45,427 bases of DNA, from positions 1-45,427 of the forward strand of contig FWCC01000493.1 in NCBI GenBank assembly GCA_900169235.1, in the 5' to 3' direction. How positions within the stretch are numbered: position 1 is the first letter of the stretch; each line of letters opens with the position of its first letter. Positions 10,370-20,290 of the stretch are shown here, one piece after another. A program made the position numbers and the translations under genes. The notes below the pieces were generated by a model. That model made no database searches. It was not told the DNA's origin and was given only the letters and a program-made list of their open reading frames with translations. The stretch is from Zarea fungicola (Eukaryota; Ascomycota; Sordariomycetes; Hypocreales; Cordycipitaceae).

Positions 10370-11654
10370 ATGGGGGACGCACTTCGCCTACTGTCTGGTA
10401 CGGATCATCATCAAACTTGTGTTCCTCATCGGCTTACAACTAGTGCAGGTAGTAGCTACCAAGAGCTCGCCCGATTGATTAATGAAAAATTGTGCTTGAT
10501 CCTGCCTTTTCATTTGATTCTCTGCTAACGTTTAATGTACATTGAATGGCAGAATCAGCTCTTCACTCAACTCAGAGACACTTAATATTTCACGATTTTC
10601 TAATGGCGAAACATTTGTCTCAATCGAGGCCTCAGTCCGCAACTCCGACGTATTCATCATACAAACTGCGTCCAACCCTGTTAATGACATGCTGATGGAG
10701 CTCCTAATTGCAATCAGTGCTTGTAAAATAGCTTCTGCTAAAAGGATTACAGCTGTTATACCCTGCTATCCATACGCACGACAGGACAAAAAGGACCGCT
10801 CAAGGGCGCCAATTACTGCTAAACTGGTTGCAAACATGTTGGAAGTTGCCGGTTGTGACCACGTTATTGTGAGTGTTAAGCAACATATGATGTTTGTGGG
10901 CAGAGTGGCGCAGCATTGACTTTTGTTAATAGACAATGGACCTTCATGCATCCCAAATTCAAGGCTTCTTTAATATACCGGTTGACAAGTTAGTTTACTT
11001 CCCAGCTATTTTTACTAGTACTTTCCCTCAGAAGTGACTGACAACATCCTAATCAAGCGTAAGCGCTCTGAAGACCGAGCTTATAGTGACTTTGAGCTGA
11101 CAATATGCAAGCTGTTTGCAGAAAAGACTATAATTGAGTATATCCAGAGGGAATACAACTGTGAGGACATAGTAATTGTATCTCCTGATGCAGGAGGTGT
11201 AAAGAGGTATGGAATTTAATAGGATCGCCAGCTTTATCCGGTATTGACATGTCCCAGGGCGGCAACAATAGCGGATCGCCTGAATGTCGACCTTGCTATC
11301 ATACACAAGGAACGAAAAGTCGCAAACAAAGTTAGCCGCATGATTCTGGTTGGAAATGTACAGGATAAAACGGCGGTGATTATCGATGATATTGCAGATA
11401 CATGTGGAACACTTGCACTAGCAGCCAACATTGTCAAGGAACACGGCGCTGCAAAAAGCGCGGCCATTGTTGTGCATGGCTTCATGAGCGGGCCGTCGGT
11501 TGAAGTCATTGAGAACAGCAATCTTGAGAGATTGGTTATTGCAAATACGCTCCCTTTATCAAACGGCGCTGCATCGTGCTCTAAAATCCACCGAATGGAT
11601 GTAAGTGCAGTATTCGCAGAAGCCATCCGACGGACGCATCATGGAGAGTCGTGA
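10370..11654 (+). CDS. ribose-phosphate pyrophosphokinase (PRPP synthetase)
   Basis: PRPP synthetase, 319 residues, the normal length; it transfers pyrophosphate from ATP to ribose 5-phosphate to make PRPP. Six exons: 10370-10397, 10449-10491, 10553-10868, 10933-10988, 11087-11206, 11258-11654. Splicing gives the N-terminal [14 protein letters not shown] strand-helix, [12 protein letters not shown], the ATP-site segment [45 protein letters not shown], and the ribose-5-phosphate/PRPP loop [14 protein letters not shown]. The intron at 10989-11086 is the least certain: it is the only GT-AG choice I found that keeps phase, and it leaves a short unusual segment (DFELTICK) before [11 protein letters not shown]. 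The gene lies between two UPRTs and the dehydrogenases. A PRPP synthetase inside a catabolic cluster would feed UPRT directly; it is probably a paralogue of housekeeping PRS genes. Confidence 0.9.
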
Positions 11655-12901
11655 GTGAAAATTCCCCTACTTCTACTGAAGAAATACTAAGGTACTCTAG
11701 GGTCTCAATGTTATTTAGATGAGAACGTAGCAGGGAGAATTGAATCAACAAAATCTTGGTTTATCCCATTACCAGTGTTTCCCGCCTGCTAGAAAAACAA
11801 GTCCCTTCCCTCACTACTCTCAACAGGCATGCGATCGGTAGCTTAATGGTATTAAGCATCTGGCTAATGATGGAAGGGATTCCTCCTTCATTTACACATT
11901 ATCAACAGAAGCAATTATTTGCAGTGACTATTGCCATTCCTGACTTCTCGTATCCGTGACGAGTGCCATCTGTTAAGGCGTTGAGCGACGGCTTCCGCGG
12001 ATGCGTTGCTTAATCATAATCAGTCAGGTCAATCGTCATGACAGAATTACCTGCAAAGATGCAGATCCCTGCCAAGTCGACCCACTTGTTGTGCCATTAC
12101 CACACCGGTGCAACATTATTTCATGGAAACGAGTATAGAGAGGCTCTCCGCCACCATAATCGCTTCTCATTCTGGCGGCGTTGGCGAGCAGATACTCATC
12201 GTTCCACTGGCAGCCCGCCCCGTTTCGATGCTAACTAGTACGCATTCCAGTGACTGATGGTGCTTTGGTCGTAGCTCACACTTGACGCGGCCGTCTACAA
12301 GTTTTGTGCGGGATTGCGGCCGAGGGTGGGCCGTAGTGCGTGGATTTCATGAGCTGATATTTAGCCTACTCTGAAGTCCAGAGCTTGGTGGGCACCTGCG
12401 GCTATCGGCGTATGCTCCAAAGCGATAGATAACAAATAAATCATTCTAAGTTGCTATCACTCAAATTTCATGATCCGTACGCAGCTGTGAGTTTTCTGTG
12501 CTATCGGATGCATAAGATAAGATATGAGATGGAAGGAATTGAAGCGGTTACGCGGCTGGATGTTGAGGATATCGGGGATAAGAGACTCAATCAAGCGTGA
12601 CAGAAGGTCAAGATTCTTACAACTCGGTCATGATTTATCCTTATCGGATTCTAATCTGCAATCATGGCCAAGAGTTAAATGAAAATATGTTGCGTTCTTA
12701 GATGATAAGAGTAACCCTAAGGGTAACAGAAACCAACTGGTTTACACGAGCAGTATTAAAAACAACAAACAGACGTTCAGTCTATCTGTAATTTGAGACT
12801 ATTAAAACGAGACAATTCACTTATACACCAGGTGTTACATAGTGAAAAAGACTCATCTGAAAGTCTCTTATCCAACTTTGCGTCAATCGTTGACATTTGA
12901 C
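11655..12901. promoter_or_regulatory. 1.25-kb upstream region of dehydrogenase 1 with GATA sites and composite element
   Basis: No convincing gene is seen here. Regulatory-looking content is dense in the half nearest the dehydrogenase. CGGCCG occurs at 12288-12293 and TTGCGGCCG at 12314-12322, followed eight bases later by CCGTAGTGCG at 12331-12340. GATAAG occurs at 12516-12521, 12577-12582 and 12704-12709, with more reversed TTATC cores near 12635-12645. The arrangement matches elements ahead of dehydrogenase 2 and the permease. Confidence 0.55.
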
Positions 12902-14555
12902 ATGGCTCCACCCAACTCGACAGCTCGTTCCTCTACGATCATCGCTCTCACCACCACGACTACATCATACCCCCAGACGCACGAGAAAATTAGCTACCCG
13001 GCCGATGCACCTTATTTTGTTAACAATGAGTTCCATCTCTCCTCAGCTACTGAGTTCTTCGAGGTACACGATCCAGCAACCAACAACCTAGTTACAAGGG
13101 TTCCTTTAATGACCTCGGTTGAGCTGCAAGAGGTCATAAACTCTGCTCAAAAGGCATTTCCATTATGGAGAGCCAAATCAGTTATTGCCAGACAGCGGAT
13201 TGCTTTCAAGTTTGTGGAACTGATCAAGAGAAACTCAGATCGCCTTGCTGCAGCTATAACGCTAGAGAACGGGAAAACTCAAGCAGATTCCCGTGGTGAT
13301 GTGCTTCGCGGGCTGCAGGTGGCAGAGGCAGCTTGTTCCGGTCCTGAATATATGAAGGGAGAAGTGCTGGAGGTTGCCACTAACATGGAGACGCGCACAT
13401 ACAGAGAGCCACTAGGCGTCGTAGCCGCTATTTGCCCATTTAGTGCGTTCTTCTCTCTCTGGACGAACAGCCGAGTTGCGTGACTGACCATACAAATCAA
13501 TAGATTTCCCTGCCATGATTCCGCTATGGTGTTTGCCACTTGCCGTCATCACAGGAAACACTATTATCCTCAAACCCTCCGAGCGGACGCCAGGCGCGGC
13601 CATGATTCTTGCCCAATTGGCAAAAGAGGCAGGGTTCCCCGACGGCGTCATCAGTATTGTGCACGGAACACACGACACGGTGAATTTTCTTCTGGATGTC
13701 CCGGAAGTCAAGGCAATCAGTTTTGTTGGTTCCAACAGAGTGGGTGAATATATATTTTCCAGAGCCTCTGCAAATGGTAAGAGAGTGCAGGCAAATCTGG
13801 GAGCAAAGAATCATGCTGTTGTTCTACCCGACAGCGATAAAGAGCTGTTTATCACATCGGTAATAGGTGCGGCCTTTGGCGCTGCTGGCCAACGTTGCAT
13901 GGCCATCAGTGTTCTCATCATGGTTGGGCAGTCACTGCAGTGGATTCCTGAACTAGTAGAACGGTCAAAGGCAGTTCGAGTCAATGCTGGATTCGAAGCC
14001 GACGCCGATCTCGGGCCGGTTATATCACCACAGAGTCGGGAACGCATCATCGACTTGATAGACAGCGCAGAGAATGAAGGAGCAGAAATTCTTCTGGATG
14101 GTCGAGGCCATATCCCCAAGGGTTATCCAAACGGAAATTGGATTGGACCTACAATTATCGGTCAAGTAAACGCGTCCATGACCTGTTATAGGGAGGAGAT
14201 ATTTGGCCCAGTCTTGGTTGTTCTCGGCGTGGACTCTCTAGATGAAGCAATCGAACTTGTCAATAACAACTACTACGGAAATGGCACGGCCATTTTTACA
14301 GAGTCTGGAGTGATGGCAGAGAAGTATCGCAGGAATGTCGAGGCTGGTCAAGTAGGCATTAATGTGCCCATTCCAGTACCTCTTCCAATGTTCTCCTTTA
14401 CAGGAAACAAGAAGAGCATAGCAGGTGGAGGGGCCAGCACATTTTATGGCCAGCCAGGTATCAGCTTTTACACGCAGTTGAAGACTGTTACATCGAAATG
14501 GCCAGATGTGGGCGGTGGATCAAGGATAAACATGTCGATGCCTTTACAGTCCTAG
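12902..14555 (+). CDS. methylmalonate-semialdehyde dehydrogenase-like (CoA-acylating) enzyme 1
   Basis: Aldehyde dehydrogenase of the MMSDH (CoA-acylating) branch, 530 residues. Exons 12902-13442 and 13504-14555 with a 61-nt intron; splicing restores ICPFNFPAMIPLW. Family features: VTRVPLMTSVELQEVINSAQ near the N-terminus, NTIILKPSERTPGA cofactor segment, ISFVGSNRVGEYI, the catalytic-Cys segment [20 protein letters not shown], and the MMSDH-specific C-terminus INVPIPVPLPMFSFTG. Such enzymes oxidise malonate or methylmalonate semialdehyde to acetyl- or propionyl-CoA with NAD+ and CoA. The N-terminus is Ser/Thr-rich and could be a mitochondrial presequence. URC uracil breakdown releases 3-hydroxypropionate in yeast, so an enzyme for its semialdehyde fits the cluster. 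The ATG at 12902 is preferred to a GTG 60 bases earlier. Confidence 0.9.
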
Positions 14556-15550
14556 AGGTGAGGGCAATTATACATGAAGGCCGATGGGATCAGGGGAAAC
14601 TTTAATATCACCGTGTCACAAAATATTTACACTGGATAGTTCTCATTACTCGCTAAGTCCGTCAAATATTGATTCCCATGACCCTAGGTGAAGAAGTAAG
14701 CAAAGGCTGCACATAATAGACGACATCCCGAAGCCGCTTCTCTGCCAATACAAACTGGTAGTGATTAGGACCACTTGTATCTTATCATTGGTTCTTAGTG
14801 ATGACTTTTTGGATCTTTTTTTCTAGTTTTGGAGTGTGTGAAAAAGGTAGCCAGCCATGAAGTGGCAGAAGTAAGCTTTTCTTGGGTTATGACGTCAACA
14901 ATAGCTCCGCTTAGTAGTCAAACTGTACGCGGTAATTAAAAGAAGTTTGGCCCACGTAATTGAAGAACTATAGTGACAGAAAATACGCGCCCAAAAAAGC
15001 TGTTATTAGTTTACTGGCCCATGGATGAGCGGCACTCGGGACATTGCGACAAAACGCGGGTTTGGCTACCGTAGCCCTTGCGGCCGTAAGTCCGCTAGTG
15101 CGCCGATAAGAATTCAGAAGGCGTCTGCACCATGTCAAACATGTTCGAGCTTGATAACATGCTTCTACATCTCGCAGCCTAATTTAATCCACATCTTCCC
15201 CGCTCCGAGTTTTCTGGTCGCGGACACCTTGTTATCTTAATCACCTTCACACGAGAGCAGCATTGCTTAGCTTGAGTTCAATCATCCAAGCGCGGTCTTG
15301 CACAGCATCAAGTACTAAGTGAATAAAAAAAAAGTAAGAGGAAAAAATAGAGTGGCAGAGCAAAACCCGCCATCAACGTACCATTCATTGCCTTCAAACC
15401 TGCCCAGGCTAGCTCTCTCAATGGATACTACACCACATGCCACCAGTGGCATAGAAATAGGTACCACTCAATGTGGAATGGTAGATTGAAGCGAGTGCTA
15501 AAATAAGCTCTTACAGACTCACCACAAAATCGAAACCATACAGTAAGAAA
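14556..15550. promoter_or_regulatory. upstream region of dehydrogenase 2 with composite element
   Basis: A 995-bp gap between the tandem dehydrogenases. TTGCGGCCG occurs at 15078-15086, CCGCTAGTGCG at 15092-15102 and GATAAG at 15105-15110, all within 33 bp. I saw no family-like coding frame, but an undetected first exon of dehydrogenase 2 may lie in the last 150 bp: an ATG at 15420 precedes a plausible donor, though I could not join it in frame. Confidence 0.5.
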
Positions 15551-17509
15551 GTGTCATGTCTTCTTGTGTGTGCAACTGCTTACAGGAGACAGCTCCAAAG
15601 GGTACCTGCGCGCATTGCCAGAAAATCTAACGACAGTCTGACTTCCACCTACGGAATAAACTATAATTTTATTGGTAATACCTTTGTACTCTCCAAGTCT
15701 CGCACGTGGAAAAAAGTCCATGATCCTGTAAGTCAAGATCTGTGCCCTTCCCTTTCTTATCAGCTTCGCGTGAACCTTGTAATCCTTACTTTTCAATGAG
15801 TGGATACTCTATACTCTATCGTGTGACCTGGAATAACCCTTTCTCGTGTTTCCGAAGTCTTCACAGAAATTCATTACACGCGTGCCAGAATCGACAGCTG
15901 AGGAAATCTCAGATGCTGTTGCCGCTGCAGTAGCTGCTCAGCCAGCTTGGGCGGCGATATCAGCCAATCAGCGAAAAAGAGTTCTCATTGACGTCATTGG
16001 AATTCTTCGTCAAAACGCCTGTAGAATTGTAAGTCTCAATTCTTCCCTGGGTAGTAAGAATCCATGGAGTTTGACTAACATGCATATTATCTTTACAGCG
16101 ATATATCCTAAGCCATGAAGTGGGCAAAACACTTGCTGATGCAGACGCCGAGTTTGAGCGGGGCATAGACGCCCTTGAAATAGCTTGCTCAGAGAGTGAA
16201 ATGAGCGGAGACCATATTGTAAATCAGTCGGCTGAAATACATACGATTCATGAACCACTTGTTTGTTAAATGCAGCCATTGTCAGAGGTGAAGGCCCTAA
16301 CATTCTTCATAGGGTGTCTGCTTAACAATCAGTCCTTTCAATTTTCCCTTCTTGGTCCCTTTGTGGTCAATTCCCTATGCCATTTTGGCGGGGAATACCG
16401 TCATCCTGAAGCCATCTGAACAAACACCATCTGTCTCACAAGTAATAGCAGAATGCTTCCTCCAGGCAGGTTGCGCGCCCGGCATCTTAAACATACTCCA
16501 CGGCGGTGCGGGTGTCGTCACAAGTCTGTTGTCAAAGCCTGCGATACGGGCAGTCAGCTTTGTTGGCTCCAATGTGGCTGGAGAGAAGGTGTATGAACAT
16601 GCCAGGGCAACGCGAAAGAGAGTACAAATCGAGTGCAATGGGAAGAACCACGGCGTGGTTCTAGAGGATGCTGCGAGAAAGAAGGCACTCTACGCCATCG
16701 CAGGAAGCGCATTTGGAGCAGCCGGCCAGAGATGTATGGCGGTGAGTGTCGTCGTTTTCGTGGGCTCAACCCGAGAGTGGATAGAGGACCTAGTCGAAGT
16801 TACCAAAACACTTGTGGTTGGCTGCGGAAGTAATAGCTCCGTCGATATTGGACCAGTCATCACTGTGGCATCCAAGAGACGAATTGAAGAAGTCATCACC
16901 AATGCAGAGAGTGAGGGTGCTACGGTGCTCCTTGATGGGCGTAACTATACCGTTGACGACTACCCCGAGGGAAATTTCGTTGGCCCAACTATTCTTACTG
17001 GCGTTCAACCGTACATGTCATGTTACCAGGATGAGATTTTTGGACCAGTATTATGCTGTGTTGAAGTGGAAACTTTCGAAGAAGCTGTTGACTTGATCAA
17101 TGACAATAGATGTATGTACACCACTTCTGATCTTCATCTTACTATTGTCACCTTTCATCATCACTAATCATACCAGATGGAAACGGATGTACTCTCTTCA
17201 CGAGTAGTCCCCGAAACGCCCGAATATTTGAGCATTCTGTAAATGTGGGGCAGATAGGCATCAATGTCCCAGTAATAGGTATGGCCGTGTCATCATTTCG
17301 GACAGACGCTTGAGGCTCACTCAAATAGCGCCATCGAGCCCTCTACAGCGCACGGCAAACAAAGATTCCTTTTTAGGAGGTTAATTTCTTCTGGTCTTTT
17401 GTGTAAAGGAACGACCAAACTGACTTTTTCTATAGACCTGAGTGCACAGGGAAGAGGTTCAGGGCAGTTCTTTAGGATGACGAAAACTATAACATCCATG
17501 TGGCCATAA
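15551..17509 (+). CDS. methylmalonate-semialdehyde dehydrogenase-like enzyme 2, 5' end unresolved
   Basis: Second CoA-acylating aldehyde dehydrogenase, about 500 residues. Exons: (start unresolved) ~15551-15727, 15867-16028, 16099-16260, 16313-17111, 17177-17278, 17409-17509. The spliced protein has [83 protein letters not shown], catalytic [20 protein letters not shown] and a C-terminal [11 protein letters not shown]. No in-frame ATG precedes NFIGN; the only upstream start is a GTG at 15551. The segment before it ([14 protein letters not shown]) is presequence-like. At the 3' end, codons at 17329-17379 still resemble the family (SFLGG), but including them needs a 29-nt intron. Skipping them uses one 130-nt intron. 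The gene may therefore be starting to decay. It is clearly diverged from copy 1, so it is not a recent tandem duplicate. Confidence 0.75.
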
Positions 17510-20290
17510 AGACACAGCCTGTATTGTTTAATCTTTTGTCATAGTGCTTCAAATATATTAAGCTTCAAGGGCATTCAAGAATGCAAATCACTGATGCAGG
17601 AACAGAAGCTTAACGAATATTGACCAATATTTGGTTCAGAGTCGTGTTGGTACGATCACAAGAATGGTACGATGCACGGGCTGAGAGGTGGCTTTCTCAG
17701 CAGGTATATTAATCTTAACTCGATTATACTCAGAGTCTAGCTACTTGTGGGGGAAAATTCCTATTCTATATGCAGGAAAAAGCAAACAAAAGCAAACAGG
17801 AAATCTATCTACAGCCACTATAACGCTCCGCAGGGTTGGACATCTTACGAATGGTCGATCGAATCGACCAATTTATTTGATACTAAGGTTTATAATTATT
17901 ATATTAAATAAGTTAACTAGTTGTATTATTTTTCTTGATTCTTTTAATTAACTTAAATATTCTAATTTATTTAATTTTCTTAATTTTCTTCATGAGTTTA
18001 ATGTACTTAATTAGTTTAATTTACCAAATCCAGATGCTCTCCTTGAGTTAATTAATTTAATTTAATATGGGCTTCATTCGCATGATTCGCAAGATGTCTT
18101 AACGCTGACGATCTGACTTTTCTCGTATCCGGGGCGGGGGCCGTCGGTCATGGCGTTGACCGAAGAAAGCCTACATCATGCATCAGGCTTTCATGGATAA
18201 GTTGCTTAACAAACAAGTCAACAATCACAACCCATATCGGCTAATAAGACACTGTTCAATTTGAAAGATAGTCCTTCAGTGGCATACAGATAAGCAATGG
18301 CTAACACATAAGCGATGAGTACGTGGCATACAATTGAAGTCATAAATATCATGTGAGTCATACTAATTGAGTGGTTAATCAAAATGCTTTAATACTTCTG
18401 CTTATCCGGGATCAACAAAGCTGACTGTATTGTAGCGTAGCCAGCGACCCTAATGTTGACAAACTGGCCGGATGTTGTGCTTCTTGTTATCGGATCGACC
18501 TACAGGTTGCTCAGTTCCAATCATTACTAGTTATATCATATCTAGCTGGCTATTGGATCAGCTTCATGGCTCTGATTTATCAACACTTCCATGTCACCGC
18601 GTTTGGTCTCTATCGCTACTAACTTCAAGCAACATGTTAAAAAAGACTAGTTCCAGGTTTGAGTCTTCCTAGAATCCAACCCTTTCGGCTTAAACTCGGG
18701 GGTCACATGTGGTAATAGGAAGCTGACCGGATGGGTCAAGCAAAGATTATAGATTGTAATAGTATAGTGAATTGATTGCCTCTCAATATGCGCCAACTAG
18801 GTTTCTCGTAACTAGAGACGTTATTGCTGTCTCCGTGAATGATCTCCGTAACCGTTTCCCAGCTATACCCGCGTATTCGTCGAATCCTTTTGTTTCTCTA
18901 CTCTTCCTGGCACCGCGCCATCTGGATAGTGCCCTGGCCAGCACTTTTTGAACGGAACTTTGATGTCGCTGTTCTCAACGCTATGGTTTTGACTATTACC
19001 TTGTTCAGACTCGCACGCTCTATTTTCTGTAAGAAGTGGAACTGGCAAATCCAGAATTGCAGTTGACTTTTTGCTCGCTGAGTCTGTTCAAGCATCTCGT
19101 GAATTTCATACAAACAGTAGCACGATTGCGGCCGCTAAGCAGGGCTATTAAACTGCGATCCAATCCAAAGCCATTACCATCGCACTCTTCCCGGCAGCAT
19201 TTTCGGATTGTATCTGCGTTCCTTCCCCCTGGATTCTGCCAGACATTTGTCGATGTGGACATCACAAATGTGGTGTGGCTGGACTCTTGCGGGCAAGTGC
19301 TCGAGCCAAGTATGCTGCCGGCTACCCTTGCTGATGCGAAAGCTGTAAATCAGATATCTGAGGGCCCGCCTCTGGTTTATCAGGTTTCATACAGAACTAT
19401 CGCACAACTAAATTTGGCAGATCTAAAATGTCATAATAATTACTTCTATATTTGCACATTATCGTTTGGAGCTTGCGGCCGCTAGTGCGGAGATAATAGA
19501 GCCCACCGAAGATTGCGGCCGAGTTCTCTGGTGTAAGCCACAGTGTTGGGAAATGACAAGATAGCGTTTATACATATCAGACAGTATCAGCAGATAAATA
19601 TTTTTGATTTTCTAGATCTAGGTAGTCGCATCTGGCTATGCCTGGCTGGGTTTAGGTTCGGTTTGCTGTAGATACTTTTTGACTGTGGGACTGTGTAGGC
19701 GGCGTTCACAATAACACGTCTTCTTCCCAGACATCAGTTGAGAGCGGAAAGCTAAGGTTTGTGGTTTGCCAAGTCAAATGCAGATGAGAAACTCTAGGGA
19801 ACAGATTGGCTGCGGCTCCCTCCGTCAGCTGATAACTAACGCATCTATAACTATGGGCACATGAGGCCTATCTCTTGGTGGCTTATCGCTTCTCTTACAA
19901 TTTAACTAAGGTAGTGAAACTTCTAGTGGCCCAGCGCAAGAGGCGCAGTGACACCAAGCTACTGGCGCAATGGACCAACTCCTTTGCTTGCCAAGATGCG
20001 GTGTAGAATATTGGTTCTTGTTTCCTCCGTTTTCTCAATCTCACCAGCCACGATTGCTCGTGAGCCCCGTATTTTAACTCCGTAAAAGCGAGAGTGCAGA
20101 CGATGTACGCGTTATCTTGCCCCACCCCCAGATTTCTACCCCAACCTGTCTCCAACCTGTAAAGAGATAACAAATACTATAGACATCAGCCAGCGCAGGA
20201 GATGTTCAATATGCCTGCTAGCTGTCAGTCTGCCCTTCATTTCCCCAGCTCTCCCGCGCGTTTTTTTTTTTTGATATCTTGTTTACAACA
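17510..20290. other. gene-poor 2.8-kb stretch ahead of the permease, with AT-rich island
   Basis: No gene recognised. An extremely AT-rich island rich in TTAA/AATT occupies about 17866-18067. A 150-codon frame at 19036-19485 (+) lacks an ATG and matches nothing I know; it may be a relic. TTGCGGCCG occurs at 19126-19134, 19473-19481 and 19513-19521. The middle copy overlaps CCGCTAGTGCG (19479-19489) and is followed by GATAA (19492-19496). These are likely regulatory sites for the permease. A long T run precedes its start. Confidence 0.5.
19473..19521. promoter_or_regulatory. composite CGG/GATA element upstream of NCS1 permease
   Basis: Within 49 bp: TTGCGGCCG (19473-19481), overlapping CCGCTAGTGCG (19479-19489), then GATAA (19492-19496) and a second TTGCGGCCG (19513-19521). 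CGGCCG is an inverted CGG pair with no spacer, a possible zinc-cluster site. The same order is seen at 15078-15110 ahead of dehydrogenase 2 and, without a close GATA, at 12314-12340 ahead of dehydrogenase 1. Function is inferred from recurrence only. Confidence 0.5.

Noticed and set aside
12705..12727. Internal telomere-like string (taaccctaagggtaa)
   Set aside because: Only one unit in each direction and not a perfect palindrome; too short to call an interstitial telomere.
19036..19485. Possible 149-residue protein on the plus strand
   Set aside because: No ATG start, no recognised domain, and it spans the repeated TTGCGGCCG motifs; kept only as a note on the gap.
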